A stretch of 53,275 nt of DNA from the NCBI RefSeq assembly GCF_001613265.1, contig NZ_BDCA01000042.1:1-53275 (forward strand), written 5' to 3'. Both the position numbers and the translations under genes were made by a program. Under the pieces are notes generated by a model that made no database searches, was not told the DNA's origin, and was given only the letters and a program-made list of their open reading frames with translations. This document shows, piece by piece, positions 34,780-42,236 of the stretch; positions within the stretch are counted from its first letter, which is position 1; each line of letters begins with the position of its first letter. This stretch comes from Nocardia vermiculata NBRC 100427. Lineage in GTDB: Bacteria > Actinomycetota > Actinomycetes > Mycobacteriales > Mycobacteriaceae.

Positions 34780-34884
34780 TACCAGCATATTATCGACTCG
34801 AACAACCCGAGAATCCTGGCAGTCCCTGCTCGACGCAACGTAGCTTTCGCATATCAATGAATACTCGAGACATGTGGAGAACAC

Positions 34885-36084
34885 GTGAACTTCGCTGACC
34901 GACGCGTCGAACACCTCGCCGCTCTGCCGACCACACGGCCTGCTGCAAGCCCCGCCGATCCACCCACCGAGCTCGGTGACATCCGTGCGGTTGCACCGTT
35001 GGTGCGCATGACCTTCCCGGACGGTCACGAAGGCTGGCTCGCCACGGGGCACAGCATCGTTCGAACGATTCTCGCCGATTCGCGATTCAGCGTTCGATAC
35101 GACATCGGCCATTACCCGCTGGCCGACGCCGGCGCCATGCCACCCGCCGAGCCCGGCGACATGCAGGGGGTCGACGCCCCCGAACACACCCGGTATCGAA
35201 AAATACTGGCAGGCCGGTTCACTGTGCGCCGGATGCGCCAACTCGAAGATCGCGTCACCGAGATCACCGCCCGGCAATTGGAAGTCATGGCTGCGGCCGG
35301 TGGACCACTCGATCTGGTGCCGCACTTCGCCCATCCGATCCCGGCCCTGGTGATCTGTGAACTATTGGGCGTTCCCTACGCCGACCGCGATCTGTTCCAG
35401 CGCAACATGAATGCCCTCGGCGGCGTCGACGACTCGATGCAGCAGCGTGTGACAGCATTTCGCACCATCGTCGCCTACATCTCGGAGCTGGTCACCGTCA
35501 AGCGCCGCCATCCGACCGACGATGTTCTGAGCGACCTCACCATCTCCGATCTCACCGACGCCGAACTGGCCGGAATCGGTGCGCTACTTCTCGGTGCAGG
35601 TCTGGACACCACCGCCAACATGGTGGCGCTCGGCACGCTGACGCTGCTGCAACATCCCGCACAATTGGCAACGGTGCGAGACGATCCCGATGCGGTCGAC
35701 CGCGCGGTGGAAGAACTCATGCGTTACCTGACCATCGCGCACACCAACCTCCGTACAGCCGTGCAAGACGTGGAAATCGCCGGTACTCGCATCGCCGCAT
35801 ACGAGTCGGTGGCCTTGGCGATGCAAGCGGCCAACCGGGATCCGGCGAAATTCGCCGACCCCGATGTGCTCGATATCGCCCGCGACGCAACGGGGCATAT
35901 CGGGTTCGGTCACGGACGGCATCAATGTCTGGGCCAGCAGCTGGCACGAATGGAAATGCGCATCGCACTGCCCGCCCTGCTGCGCCGCTTCCCGACCCTC
36001 CGGCTCGCGGCACCCGTCGAAGAAATCCCCATGCGCGCCGGCCTGGACATCTATGGCGTCCACAGCCTCCCGGTCGATTGGTGA
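34885..36084 (+). CDS. Cytochrome P450 (second of two)
   Basis: 399 residues from a GTG with TGGAG six bases upstream. The I-helix motif is GAGLDTT (237-243), ExxR is Glu277 to Arg280, and the haem loop FGHGRHQCLG carries Cys348. The Ala/Gly-x-x-Thr position has Asp rather than Glu before the threonines (LDTT), which is common in CYP105-like enzymes. It is a soluble class I P450 followed 10 bases later by its ferredoxin. The substrate is unknown; it is probably controlled by the divergent fused regulator. Confidence 0.93.
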   Translation: MNFADRRVEHLAALPTTRPAASPADPPTELGDIRAVAPLVRMTFPDGHEGWLATGHSIVRTILADSRFSVRYDIGHYPLADAGAMPPAEPGDMQGVDAPEHTRYRKILAGRFTVRRMRQLEDRVTEITARQLEVMAAAGGPLDLVPHFAHPIPALVICELLGVPYADRDLFQRNMNALGGVDDSMQQRVTAFRTIVAYISELVTVKRRHPTDDVLSDLTISDLTDAELAGIGALLLGAGLDTTANMVALGTLTLLQHPAQLATVRDDPDAVDRAVEELMRYLTIAHTNLRTAVQDVEIAGTRIAAYESVALAMQAANRDPAKFADPDVLDIARDATGHIGFGHGRHQCLGQQLARMEMRIALPALLRRFPTLRLAAPVEEIPMRAGLDIYGVHSLPVDW

Positions 36085-36094
36085 GTAGCGAACC

Positions 36095-36298
36095 GTGAAG
36101 ATCACTGTCGATCGCGACGCCTGTATCGGCGCCGGCATGTGCGCCCTCACCGCACCGCACCTTTTCGATCAGGACGACAACGGCACCTCACTTGTCACCG
36201 AGCCGTCGCAGGCCCCGGCTCGGCACGCTGACGCGGAACGGGCATGGCTGTCCTGTCCGGCCGCAGCGGTGCTGCTCGACGGCCGCAGGGCCGAGTAG
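36095..36298 (+). CDS. 3Fe-4S ferredoxin, partner of the second P450
   Basis: 67 residues from a GTG. Ligands are Cys10, Cys16 and Cys54 (CIGAGMC and LSCPAAAV), the same spacing as the ferredoxin at 22.9 kb. It shares the run FDQDDNG with that protein, so the two P450-ferredoxin pairs use closely similar electron carriers. Confidence 0.9.
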   Translation: MKITVDRDACIGAGMCALTAPHLFDQDDNGTSLVTEPSQAPARHADAERAWLSCPAAAVLLDGRRAE

Positions 36299-36457
36299 AC
36301 CCGAACCGAGGTGGCACGCGGCGGCCTCCCGGATGCTTGCCACCCCCGGGATCTGCTTCCGTCGACCGGTCTGCCGCATTTTCCGGACGGATCACCCACT
36401 GCGGTATTACGTTCGTCGGCAGACAAGTTCGCTCGAGATAGTCGGACGGGGGTGCGG

Positions 36458-37780
36458 GTGGCATCGTTTCGGAGGTTCGACCGGCGCACGCTGCTGCGGG
36501 GTGCGGCGGCCGCCGGGACGGCAGCGGCCGGGTCCGCGCTGACCGGATGCGGCGACGACGATGCGCTGACCTTCTTCCTCCAGGCCAAACCCGACGAGGC
36601 GAAGGTCCGGCTGCAGATCATCGACGAGTTCCGCGCCCTGCACCCGGACATCAAGGTCCGGACCCAGATGTCGGGCCCCGATCCGCAAACCCAGATCCTC
36701 ACCTACTGTGCGGGCGGCAAATGCCCGGATGTGTTGATGTCGTGGGAGCTGTCGTATTCCTTCCTCGCCGAACGCGGCATCTTCGCGAATCTCGACACCA
36801 TCCTGGACAAGGATCCGGTGTACGCGGCCGCACTGAAACAGGACAGCTCACCGGCGCTGTACAACACCTTCCGCTACCGGAATGCGCAATACGCCCTGCC
36901 CGAACAGTGGGCCGGCATCTTCGTGTACTACAACAAGAAACTCTTCGCCGACGCCGAACTGCCACCACCGCCCGCCCGCTGGGAAGACGCCTGGACTTTC
37001 GACGAATTCCTCGATGCCGCACGCGCATTGACCAAACGAGACAGCTCCGGTGAGGTCACCCAGTGGGGGTTCGTCGATCCCTGGACCACCTACTACTCGG
37101 CCAGTTGCTTCGGCATGAACAACGGCGTGGAATGGTTCACCCCGTCCATCGACCCGACCCGCACCAATATCGACAACGACGCCTTCATCGAGGGCGTCCA
37201 GTTCTACACCGACCTATCCACCCGGCACCGGGTGATGCCGAGAATCGAATTCCAGCAATCGCTTTCGTCGTCGGACATGTTCGCGCAGGGAAAAGCCGCG
37301 ATGGCCTTGTCCGGGCATTGGATGTACAGCACCTATACGAGCCAGGAAGACCTCGACTTCGATGTCACGGTGCTCCCGGTCGGCCCACGCGGAACCGCGG
37401 CCCGCTCCGATATCGGTACCACGGGGTTGTCGATCGCCGCCGACAGCCCACGCAAGGAGCAGGCCTGGGAATTCGTCAAGTTCGCCACCGGGCCGGTCGG
37501 TCAGTCCGTCATCGCGAAATCGGGACTCTTCGTCCCCGCATTGAAGTCGGCTCTCGCCTCCGAGGAGTTCGCGCAGGCCCATACGCGAGTCCACAACCTC
37601 GAGGTGTTCTCCGGCGGAGATCACGCCAACAACCTGCCGGTCACCCCCGCATGGCCACGTATCGAGGCGGTCATCGAACAGGGCTACGACCACGTGTTCC
37701 GCGGAGCCGCCACCGCGGACTGGTTCAAACAGGGCCTCGCAACCCGAATCAACGACCTCTTGGAGGTGGAGGCGCAGTGA
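36458..37780 (+). CDS. ABC sugar-type importer, substrate-binding lipoprotein
   Basis: 440 residues. The N terminus has a twin-arginine motif (DRRTLLRG) and a lipobox (LTGC, Cys near residue 31), so it is probably exported folded by Tat and lipid-anchored. The mature part is a family 1 solute-binding protein (LRALHPDIKVRTQMSG-like start, EQWAGIFVYYNKKLFADAEL, GKAAMALSGHWM). The likely substrates are oligosaccharides or glycerol-phosphate-type compounds. The GTG at 36458 follows a GGGGGT stretch; the frame is open further upstream. Its TGA overlaps the next small ORF as GTGA. Confidence 0.88.
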   Translation: MASFRRFDRRTLLRGAAAAGTAAAGSALTGCGDDDALTFFLQAKPDEAKVRLQIIDEFRALHPDIKVRTQMSGPDPQTQILTYCAGGKCPDVLMSWELSYSFLAERGIFANLDTILDKDPVYAAALKQDSSPALYNTFRYRNAQYALPEQWAGIFVYYNKKLFADAELPPPPARWEDAWTFDEFLDAARALTKRDSSGEVTQWGFVDPWTTYYSASCFGMNNGVEWFTPSIDPTRTNIDNDAFIEGVQFYTDLSTRHRVMPRIEFQQSLSSSDMFAQGKAAMALSGHWMYSTYTSQEDLDFDVTVLPVGPRGTAARSDIGTTGLSIAADSPRKEQAWEFVKFATGPVGQSVIAKSGLFVPALKSALASEEFAQAHTRVHNLEVFSGGDHANNLPVTPAWPRIEAVIEQGYDHVFRGAATADWFKQGLATRINDLLEVEAQ

Positions 37781-38021
37781 GCGACAATCGCACAGCGGCT
37801 CGCTGCGCCGACCGGGTGCGGGTGTCCCGCAAATCACCGGGCGCAGTGAGCGACAATCGCGCAGCGGCTCGCTGCGCCGACCGGGTGCGGGTGTCCCGCA
37901 AATCACCGGGCGCAGTGAGCGACAATCGCGCAGCGGCTCACTGGGCCGACCGGGTGCGGGTGTCCCGCAAATCACCGGGCGCAGTGAGCGACAATCGCGC
38001 AGCGGCTCACCCGGCCGACCG
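37772..38021 (+). repeat. 69-bp direct tandem repeat, about 3.6 copies
   Basis: Units start at 37772, 37841, 37910 and 37979, each beginning GCGCAGTGAGCGACAATCGC; the last is cut after about 43 bases. Copies differ at a few positions. In unit 2 an inner perfect hairpin has arms GCGCAGCG and CGCTGCGC (37859-37877). The period is exactly 23 codons, so the array stays open in the coupled frame, and each unit brings its own GTG. It lies between the binding-protein and permease genes. Confidence 0.93.
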
Positions 38022-38043
38022 CACCACCCTGGACGCGCGATGA
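37777..38043 (+). CDS. Small ORF made of 23-residue repeats, coupled on both sides
   Basis: 88 residues. GTG at 37777 overlaps the binding-protein stop (GTGA), and its own stop overlaps the permease start (ATGA at 38040). The product repeats VSDNRAAARCADRVRVSRKSPGA-like units, basic and without signal peptide or membrane helix, and ends ADRTTLDAR. I know no family. It may be only a repeat that expanded while keeping the frame, so that ribosomes can pass from one transporter gene to the next. A real peptide function is possible but unproven. Confidence 0.4.
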   Translation: MSDNRTAARCADRVRVSRKSPGAVSDNRAAARCADRVRVSRKSPGAVSDNRAAAHWADRVRVSRKSPGAVSDNRAAAHPADRTTLDAR

Positions 38044-38957
38044 CAGCATCCAGCACACCGCGCGGGTCCGCGCTGCGCCGGCGCAAGGCCGCCGCGGGTC
38101 GAATGTTCATCGCGCCCAATCTGATCGCGGTCGCGGTGTTCATGGCGTTCCCGTTGTTGTTCACGCTGTATCTGAGCCTGCACCAGTGGGATCTGTTCAG
38201 TTCTCCGAAGTTCGTCGGTATCGGCAACTTTCGCCGGCTCTTCACCCGCGATCCGCTGTTCTGGGTGGCGCTGCGCAATACGGTGATCTTCACTGTCGGC
38301 ACGCTGATCCCGACGATCGTCATCGGTCTCGCGGTCGCGGCAGCGTTGAACCAGAAACTCCGGGCGATCGGCATCTTTCGCAGCATCATGTTCATGCCGC
38401 TGGTCGCCTCGACGGTGGCGATGGCGGTGGTCTGGCGACTCACCTTCAGTACCGACTACGGCGTACTCAACACCGCTCTCGGTTGGATCGGCATCGATCC
38501 GGTCCCGTGGCTCAGCGACCCCGCGTGGGCGATGGTCTCGCTGTGCCTGGTCAGTGTGTGGAAGAGCGTCCCGTTCGCCACCATCGTCCTGCTCGCCGCC
38601 ATGCAGGGCATACCGGCCGACGTCTACGAAGCGGCCCGCATCGACGGTGCCGGAGCGTTCCGCCGGTTCCGCTCGATGACCGTGCCACTGATCCGGCCCG
38701 CGCTGGCATTCACGTTCGTCATCACGATCATCAACTCGTTCCAGGTGTTCGATCAGGCCTATGTCCTCACCGGCGGTAAGGGTGGGCCGGAAACCGGCAC
38801 CTACGTACTCGGGATCATGCTGTACCAGAACGCTTTCTCCTTCGACGACATCGGCTATGCCTGCGCTCTGGCCTGGGTGATCTTCGCGATCCTGCTGGTG
38901 CTGACGCTGCTGCAATTGCGCTTCACTCGCGGCGATGCCGACGGAAGCGAGGGCTGA
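38040..38957 (+). CDS. ABC sugar-type importer permease (MalF/UgpA-like)
   Basis: 305 residues with six predicted membrane helices; the first spans about 23-45 (FIAPNLIAVAVFMAFPLLF). The cytoplasmic EAA loop is visible as YEAARIDGAGAFRRFRSMTVPLI near residue 200, where the ATPase docks. The ATG overlaps the repeat ORF stop. The next permease follows after one base, so both are made together. Specificity is set by the binding protein. Confidence 0.9.
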   Translation: MTASSTPRGSALRRRKAAAGRMFIAPNLIAVAVFMAFPLLFTLYLSLHQWDLFSSPKFVGIGNFRRLFTRDPLFWVALRNTVIFTVGTLIPTIVIGLAVAAALNQKLRAIGIFRSIMFMPLVASTVAMAVVWRLTFSTDYGVLNTALGWIGIDPVPWLSDPAWAMVSLCLVSVWKSVPFATIVLLAAMQGIPADVYEAARIDGAGAFRRFRSMTVPLIRPALAFTFVITIINSFQVFDQAYVLTGGKGGPETGTYVLGIMLYQNAFSFDDIGYACALAWVIFAILLVLTLLQLRFTRGDADGSEG

Positions 38958-38958
38958 G

Positions 38959-39810
38959 GTGGCGACAGCAACCGCGAACCGTGCCGTCGTCCGCCGCACC
39001 GTCCGCGGCACCCTGCTGTACCTGGTATTGGTCGTGATGGCCTGGTGTGCGTTGTTTCCGCTGCTGTGGGCGCTGTCGAGTTCGTTGAAGGAACAGGGCA
39101 ACATCTCCGACACCGGTATCGTCCCGACGGCCCCGGCGTGGTCGAACTACCGCGACGTGTTCGATCTGATGCCGTTCGGGCGGATCTTCCTCAACACCGT
39201 GGTCTACGCCGGCTGCGTCACCGTCGGCCAGGTGTTCTTCTGCTCACTGGCCGGATACGCCTTCGCCCGCCTGCCGTTCCGGGGCCGCAATGTCGTATTC
39301 CTCGCCTATCTCGCGACCTTGATGGTGCCGGCGACGGTCACGGTGATCCCTCAGTTCATCCTCATGCGCACTTTCGGCTGGGTGGACAGCCCTCTGGCCA
39401 TGATCGTGCCGGGGTTGTTCGGCAGCGCCTTCGGCACCTATCTGATGCGGCAGTTCTTCCTCACGCTGCCGGTCGAATTGGAGGAGGCGGCGATTCTCGA
39501 CGGCTGCTCGGTCTGGCAGACGTATTGGCGGGTGCTGCTGCCACACGCGCGACCGGCGGTGATGGTGCTCGCGGTATTGACCTGGGTGACGGTGTGGAAC
39601 GACTTCCTGTGGCCGCTGGTGATGATCCAGCGCGACGAGATCTCGACGCTCACCTTGGGGCTGGTGCGACTGCAGGGACAGTACGAGACCAACTGGCCGG
39701 TGCTGATGGCGACGTCCATTCTGATGGTGGCGCCGATGCTGGTGATCTACGCGTTCGCGCAGAAGTCGTTCGTGCGGGGCATCGCGATGTCGGGACTGGG
39801 TGGCCGGTAA
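38959..39810 (+). CDS. ABC sugar-type importer permease (MalG/UgpE-like)
   Basis: 283 residues from a GTG at 38959 behind GAGGGCTGAG; an ATG at 38935 would overlap the previous gene by 23 bases. Six helices and the EAA loop (EEAAILDGCSVWQTYWRVLLPHARPAV near residue 190) are visible. It forms the membrane pore with the MalF-like protein. No ATPase gene follows, so a shared MsiK-like ATPase encoded elsewhere is expected, as is common in actinobacteria. Confidence 0.9.
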   Translation: MATATANRAVVRRTVRGTLLYLVLVVMAWCALFPLLWALSSSLKEQGNISDTGIVPTAPAWSNYRDVFDLMPFGRIFLNTVVYAGCVTVGQVFFCSLAGYAFARLPFRGRNVVFLAYLATLMVPATVTVIPQFILMRTFGWVDSPLAMIVPGLFGSAFGTYLMRQFFLTLPVELEEAAILDGCSVWQTYWRVLLPHARPAVMVLAVLTWVTVWNDFLWPLVMIQRDEISTLTLGLVRLQGQYETNWPVLMATSILMVAPMLVIYAFAQKSFVRGIAMSGLGGR

Positions 39811-39924
39811 GCGGTACGTCGAGCCGTCGCAACGGGCAGCACATCGCGTCCGGGTGCCGCCGCGTATATCCGCTGATTACGGGTAATGCGACAACGTCAT
39901 CAATTGCCGACGATGGGAGGCGTC

Positions 39925-40560
39925 ATGAATGACGTCGACGAGAGGACGACCACTACTGGACATGGCGGCCGCTTGCGTATTCCACGCAGTCGCGGCGCAC
40001 TGGGCGGGCTCGCGGTCCTGTTGCTCGGGATCTGGGGCGCACTCATCCCGTTCATCGGCCCCTATTTCGATTTCGGCTACTCCCCGGACGAACCGTGGAC
40101 CTGGTCGGCCGCGCGCGGCTGGCTGCAGGTGCTGCCGGGTGCGGTAGCGGTGCTCGGCGGATTGCTGATGCTGGTGAGCGGTAACCGTGCCACCGCGATC
40201 ATGGGCGCCTGGCTGGCCGCGGCCGCCGGCGCGTGGTTCGTGATCGGTCCGGCGTTGGCAGGCCCCATCGGTATCGGTGGTGTCGGTACACCGCTGGCGG
40301 GTTCGGACTGGAAGCAAGCGCTCGTGCAGATCTCCTTCTTCACCGGCCTGGGCGCAGTGATCCTGTTCTTCGCCGCGACTTCGCTGGGCCGGCTGTCGGT
40401 GCGCAGCACCCGCGATCTGGCGTACGGACGACATGCGGCCGAGACGGTGGAAACCCGCCGGGTCGACGAGCCGGCCGACCCGGCCGCCCGCCAGTACACT
40501 CCGCGGACCAGCACACCACGGTTCCGCCGTGGGCCGCGTCTGCACGGCGGACCGGCCTGA
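39925..40560 (+). CDS. Membrane protein of unknown function
   Basis: 211 residues. The ATG at 39925 has GGGAGG five bases upstream. Four hydrophobic helices (first about 26-48, then pairs near 75-95, 100-125 and 140-165) alternate with short loops, followed by a basic cytoplasmic tail of about 45 residues (RRVDEPADPAARQYTP). The repeated GALGGLAVLLLGIWGALIPF and VLPGAVAVLGGLLML segments resemble two-helix SPW-like repeats. No function can be assigned. Confidence 0.75.
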   Translation: MNDVDERTTTTGHGGRLRIPRSRGALGGLAVLLLGIWGALIPFIGPYFDFGYSPDEPWTWSAARGWLQVLPGAVAVLGGLLMLVSGNRATAIMGAWLAAAAGAWFVIGPALAGPIGIGGVGTPLAGSDWKQALVQISFFTGLGAVILFFAATSLGRLSVRSTRDLAYGRHAAETVETRRVDEPADPAARQYTPRTSTPRFRRGPRLHGGPA

Positions 40561-40573
40561 GGCCGGGATCGGT

Positions 40574-41170
40574 TCACACCTGCAGCTGCAGGCTGGCTTC
40601 CATCATGGCGAAGGCGTGCACCACCGAGTGCGACAGCTCGCCGGAGCTACCGTCGGCCGGCCACTCGTCGAGCGCGCAACGCCAGGTAGCCACACAGAAC
40701 TCGATGAGTAGCCGCAGGTCGAGCCGGCGCGGGTCGCCGAGCCGGTGGGCGATCTCTTCCTGAATCTCCGCGCAGTGCTGTAAGGAATAGCCGTTCAGTG
40801 CCGGCGACTGCTCGATCAGCCCGAGCGTCGCGCGGAAACGTCGGTACCAGTTCTCGTCCATCCGGTCGAGGGTGGTCAGCATCGCGTCGCGGAAAACCTC
40901 GACGAGCGGACCCGACTTCTCGGTCTCGTCCAGCACGTCGAGGTACGTATTCCAGAGCTGTTTGACGGCGGTGAGCGCGACATCCTCCTTCGAGCGGAAA
41001 TTGCGGAAGAAGGTGCGCCGCGACACCTCCACCGCGTCGAGCAGCGCGTCGAGCGGCGTGGTGTCGAATCCGTGCTCGCTGAACATCGAGATCGCGGTTT
41101 CCACCAGCGCCTGGCGCGTACGCATCTTCTTGCGTTCACGCAGTGAAACCGGCTGCTCGGAGAGTGTCAT
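40574..41170 (-). CDS. TetR-family regulator
   Basis: 198 residues. The HTH is LRERKKMRTRQALVETAISMFSEHGFDTTPLDALLDAVEVSRRTFFRNFRSKED. It is divergent from a quinone-oxidoreductase-like gene with 93 bases between, where a clean palindrome lies. Such TetR and medium-chain reductase pairs usually form a small stress-responsive switch with the regulator repressing both genes. Confidence 0.9.
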   Translation of the reverse strand: MTLSEQPVSLRERKKMRTRQALVETAISMFSEHGFDTTPLDALLDAVEVSRRTFFRNFRSKEDVALTAVKQLWNTYLDVLDETEKSGPLVEVFRDAMLTTLDRMDENWYRRFRATLGLIEQSPALNGYSLQHCAEIQEEIAHRLGDPRRLDLRLLIEFCVATWRCALDEWPADGSSGELSHSVVHAFAMMEASLQLQV

Positions 41171-41224
41171 CGACAGCAGTCTAGCGAATACGCACCTCTT
41201 GAGCTTATGCTCCAGTAGAGCAAA

Positions 41225-41239
41225 TGCCACACTGTGGCA
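41225..41239. promoter_or_regulatory. TetR operator candidate
   Basis: TGCCACACTGTGGCA is a palindrome with 7-base arms around one C, between the TetR and reductase genes and 24 bases before the reductase GTG. A second small palindrome, GAGC and GCTC around TTAT, lies at 41202-41213. Confidence 0.6.
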
Positions 41240-41263
41240 CATTGATCCTAAGGAGACTCTACT

Positions 41264-42220
41264 GTGCGTGCACTCGTCATCGACCACACCGCACCGGCAC
41301 ACCTCTCGTTGACAGAGGTTGCCGACCCCGTTCCCGCGCCGGACGAAGCGCTGGTACAAGTCCACGCGGTGTCGCTGAACTACGGCGAGGTCAAGGGCGC
41401 CACCGATCCGGACGCGCCGAACGGTGCCGTAATCGGCTGGGACGCAGCAGGTGTGGTGGTCCGCGCGGCGGTCGACGGATCGGGCCCCGGTGTCGGAACC
41501 CCGGTGGTCACGCTGGGTGCAGCCGGCTGGGCCGAGCTGCGCGCAGTCCCGGCCACGTTGCTCGGCGCCGTCCCGGACGACGCGAATCTCGGTGCGATCA
41601 GCACGATTCCGGTTGCCGGTCTGACGGCTGTGCACGTGCTGCGCCGCATGGGGCAAGTGCTCGGGCGGCGCGTGATGATCACCGGCGCTTCGGGTGGCGT
41701 CGGCCGCTACACGGTGCAGCTGGCCGCCCGCGCGGGTGCGGAGGTTGTCGCGATCAGCACCGACCCGTCCCAGGACAGCGGGTTGCGCGCATTGGGCGCG
41801 CACGAGGTGTATACCGATCCGGCCGAGGTCGACCGGCCCGTGTTCGCTGTATTGGACAACGTCGGCGGCCGGCAACTCGTGGACGCCTTCGCTGCCGTAC
41901 AGGCCGGCGGCATGCTGGTGAGCGTTGGCCGCTCCTCGGGGGAGGACGCCGTCTTTCCACCCGAGGCGCTCCTGGCCACCGAAGGACGACACGACCGATC
42001 GATCCGCACGTTCTACCTGCTCGCCGACCCCGCCACCGACTTCTCCACCGACCTGACCTGGCTGGCCGCCGAGGTGGCCGCCGGCCGCCTCGACACCGGT
42101 ATCAGCTTTCGCGGCCCGTGGACCCGCTACGACGAAGCGGCACGAGCACTGCTCGACCGGCGGCTGCACGGCAAAGCGGTTCTCGAGATCGACCGGTCCC
42201 CCCACGTGCCCCGGGCGTGA
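41264..42220 (+). CDS. Quinone oxidoreductase-type zinc-independent dehydrogenase
   Basis: 318 residues from a GTG with AAGGAG eight bases upstream. The NAD(P)-binding loop is ITGASGGVGRYTVQLA near residue 145. The N-terminal GroES-like domain lacks the usual zinc cysteines. It probably reduces quinones or enones with NADPH, as a defence against electrophiles. The divergent TetR gene is the likely regulator. Confidence 0.88.
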   Translation: MRALVIDHTAPAHLSLTEVADPVPAPDEALVQVHAVSLNYGEVKGATDPDAPNGAVIGWDAAGVVVRAAVDGSGPGVGTPVVTLGAAGWAELRAVPATLLGAVPDDANLGAISTIPVAGLTAVHVLRRMGQVLGRRVMITGASGGVGRYTVQLAARAGAEVVAISTDPSQDSGLRALGAHEVYTDPAEVDRPVFAVLDNVGGRQLVDAFAAVQAGGMLVSVGRSSGEDAVFPPEALLATEGRHDRSIRTFYLLADPATDFSTDLTWLAAEVAAGRLDTGISFRGPWTRYDEAARALLDRRLHGKAVLEIDRSPHVPRA

Positions 42221-42236
42221 AACCGACCCCGGGCGG

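Noticed and set aside
19488..36298. Natural-product biosynthetic cluster (P450s, SnoaL-like proteins, FAD hydroxylase)
   Set aside because: No polyketide synthase, peptide synthetase, terpene cyclase or other core enzyme is present. The genes lie in many small separately regulated units.
37772..38021. CRISPR array
   Set aside because: The units are contiguous with no unique spacers and the period (69) is a whole number of codons. It is a direct tandem repeat, not repeat-spacer structure.
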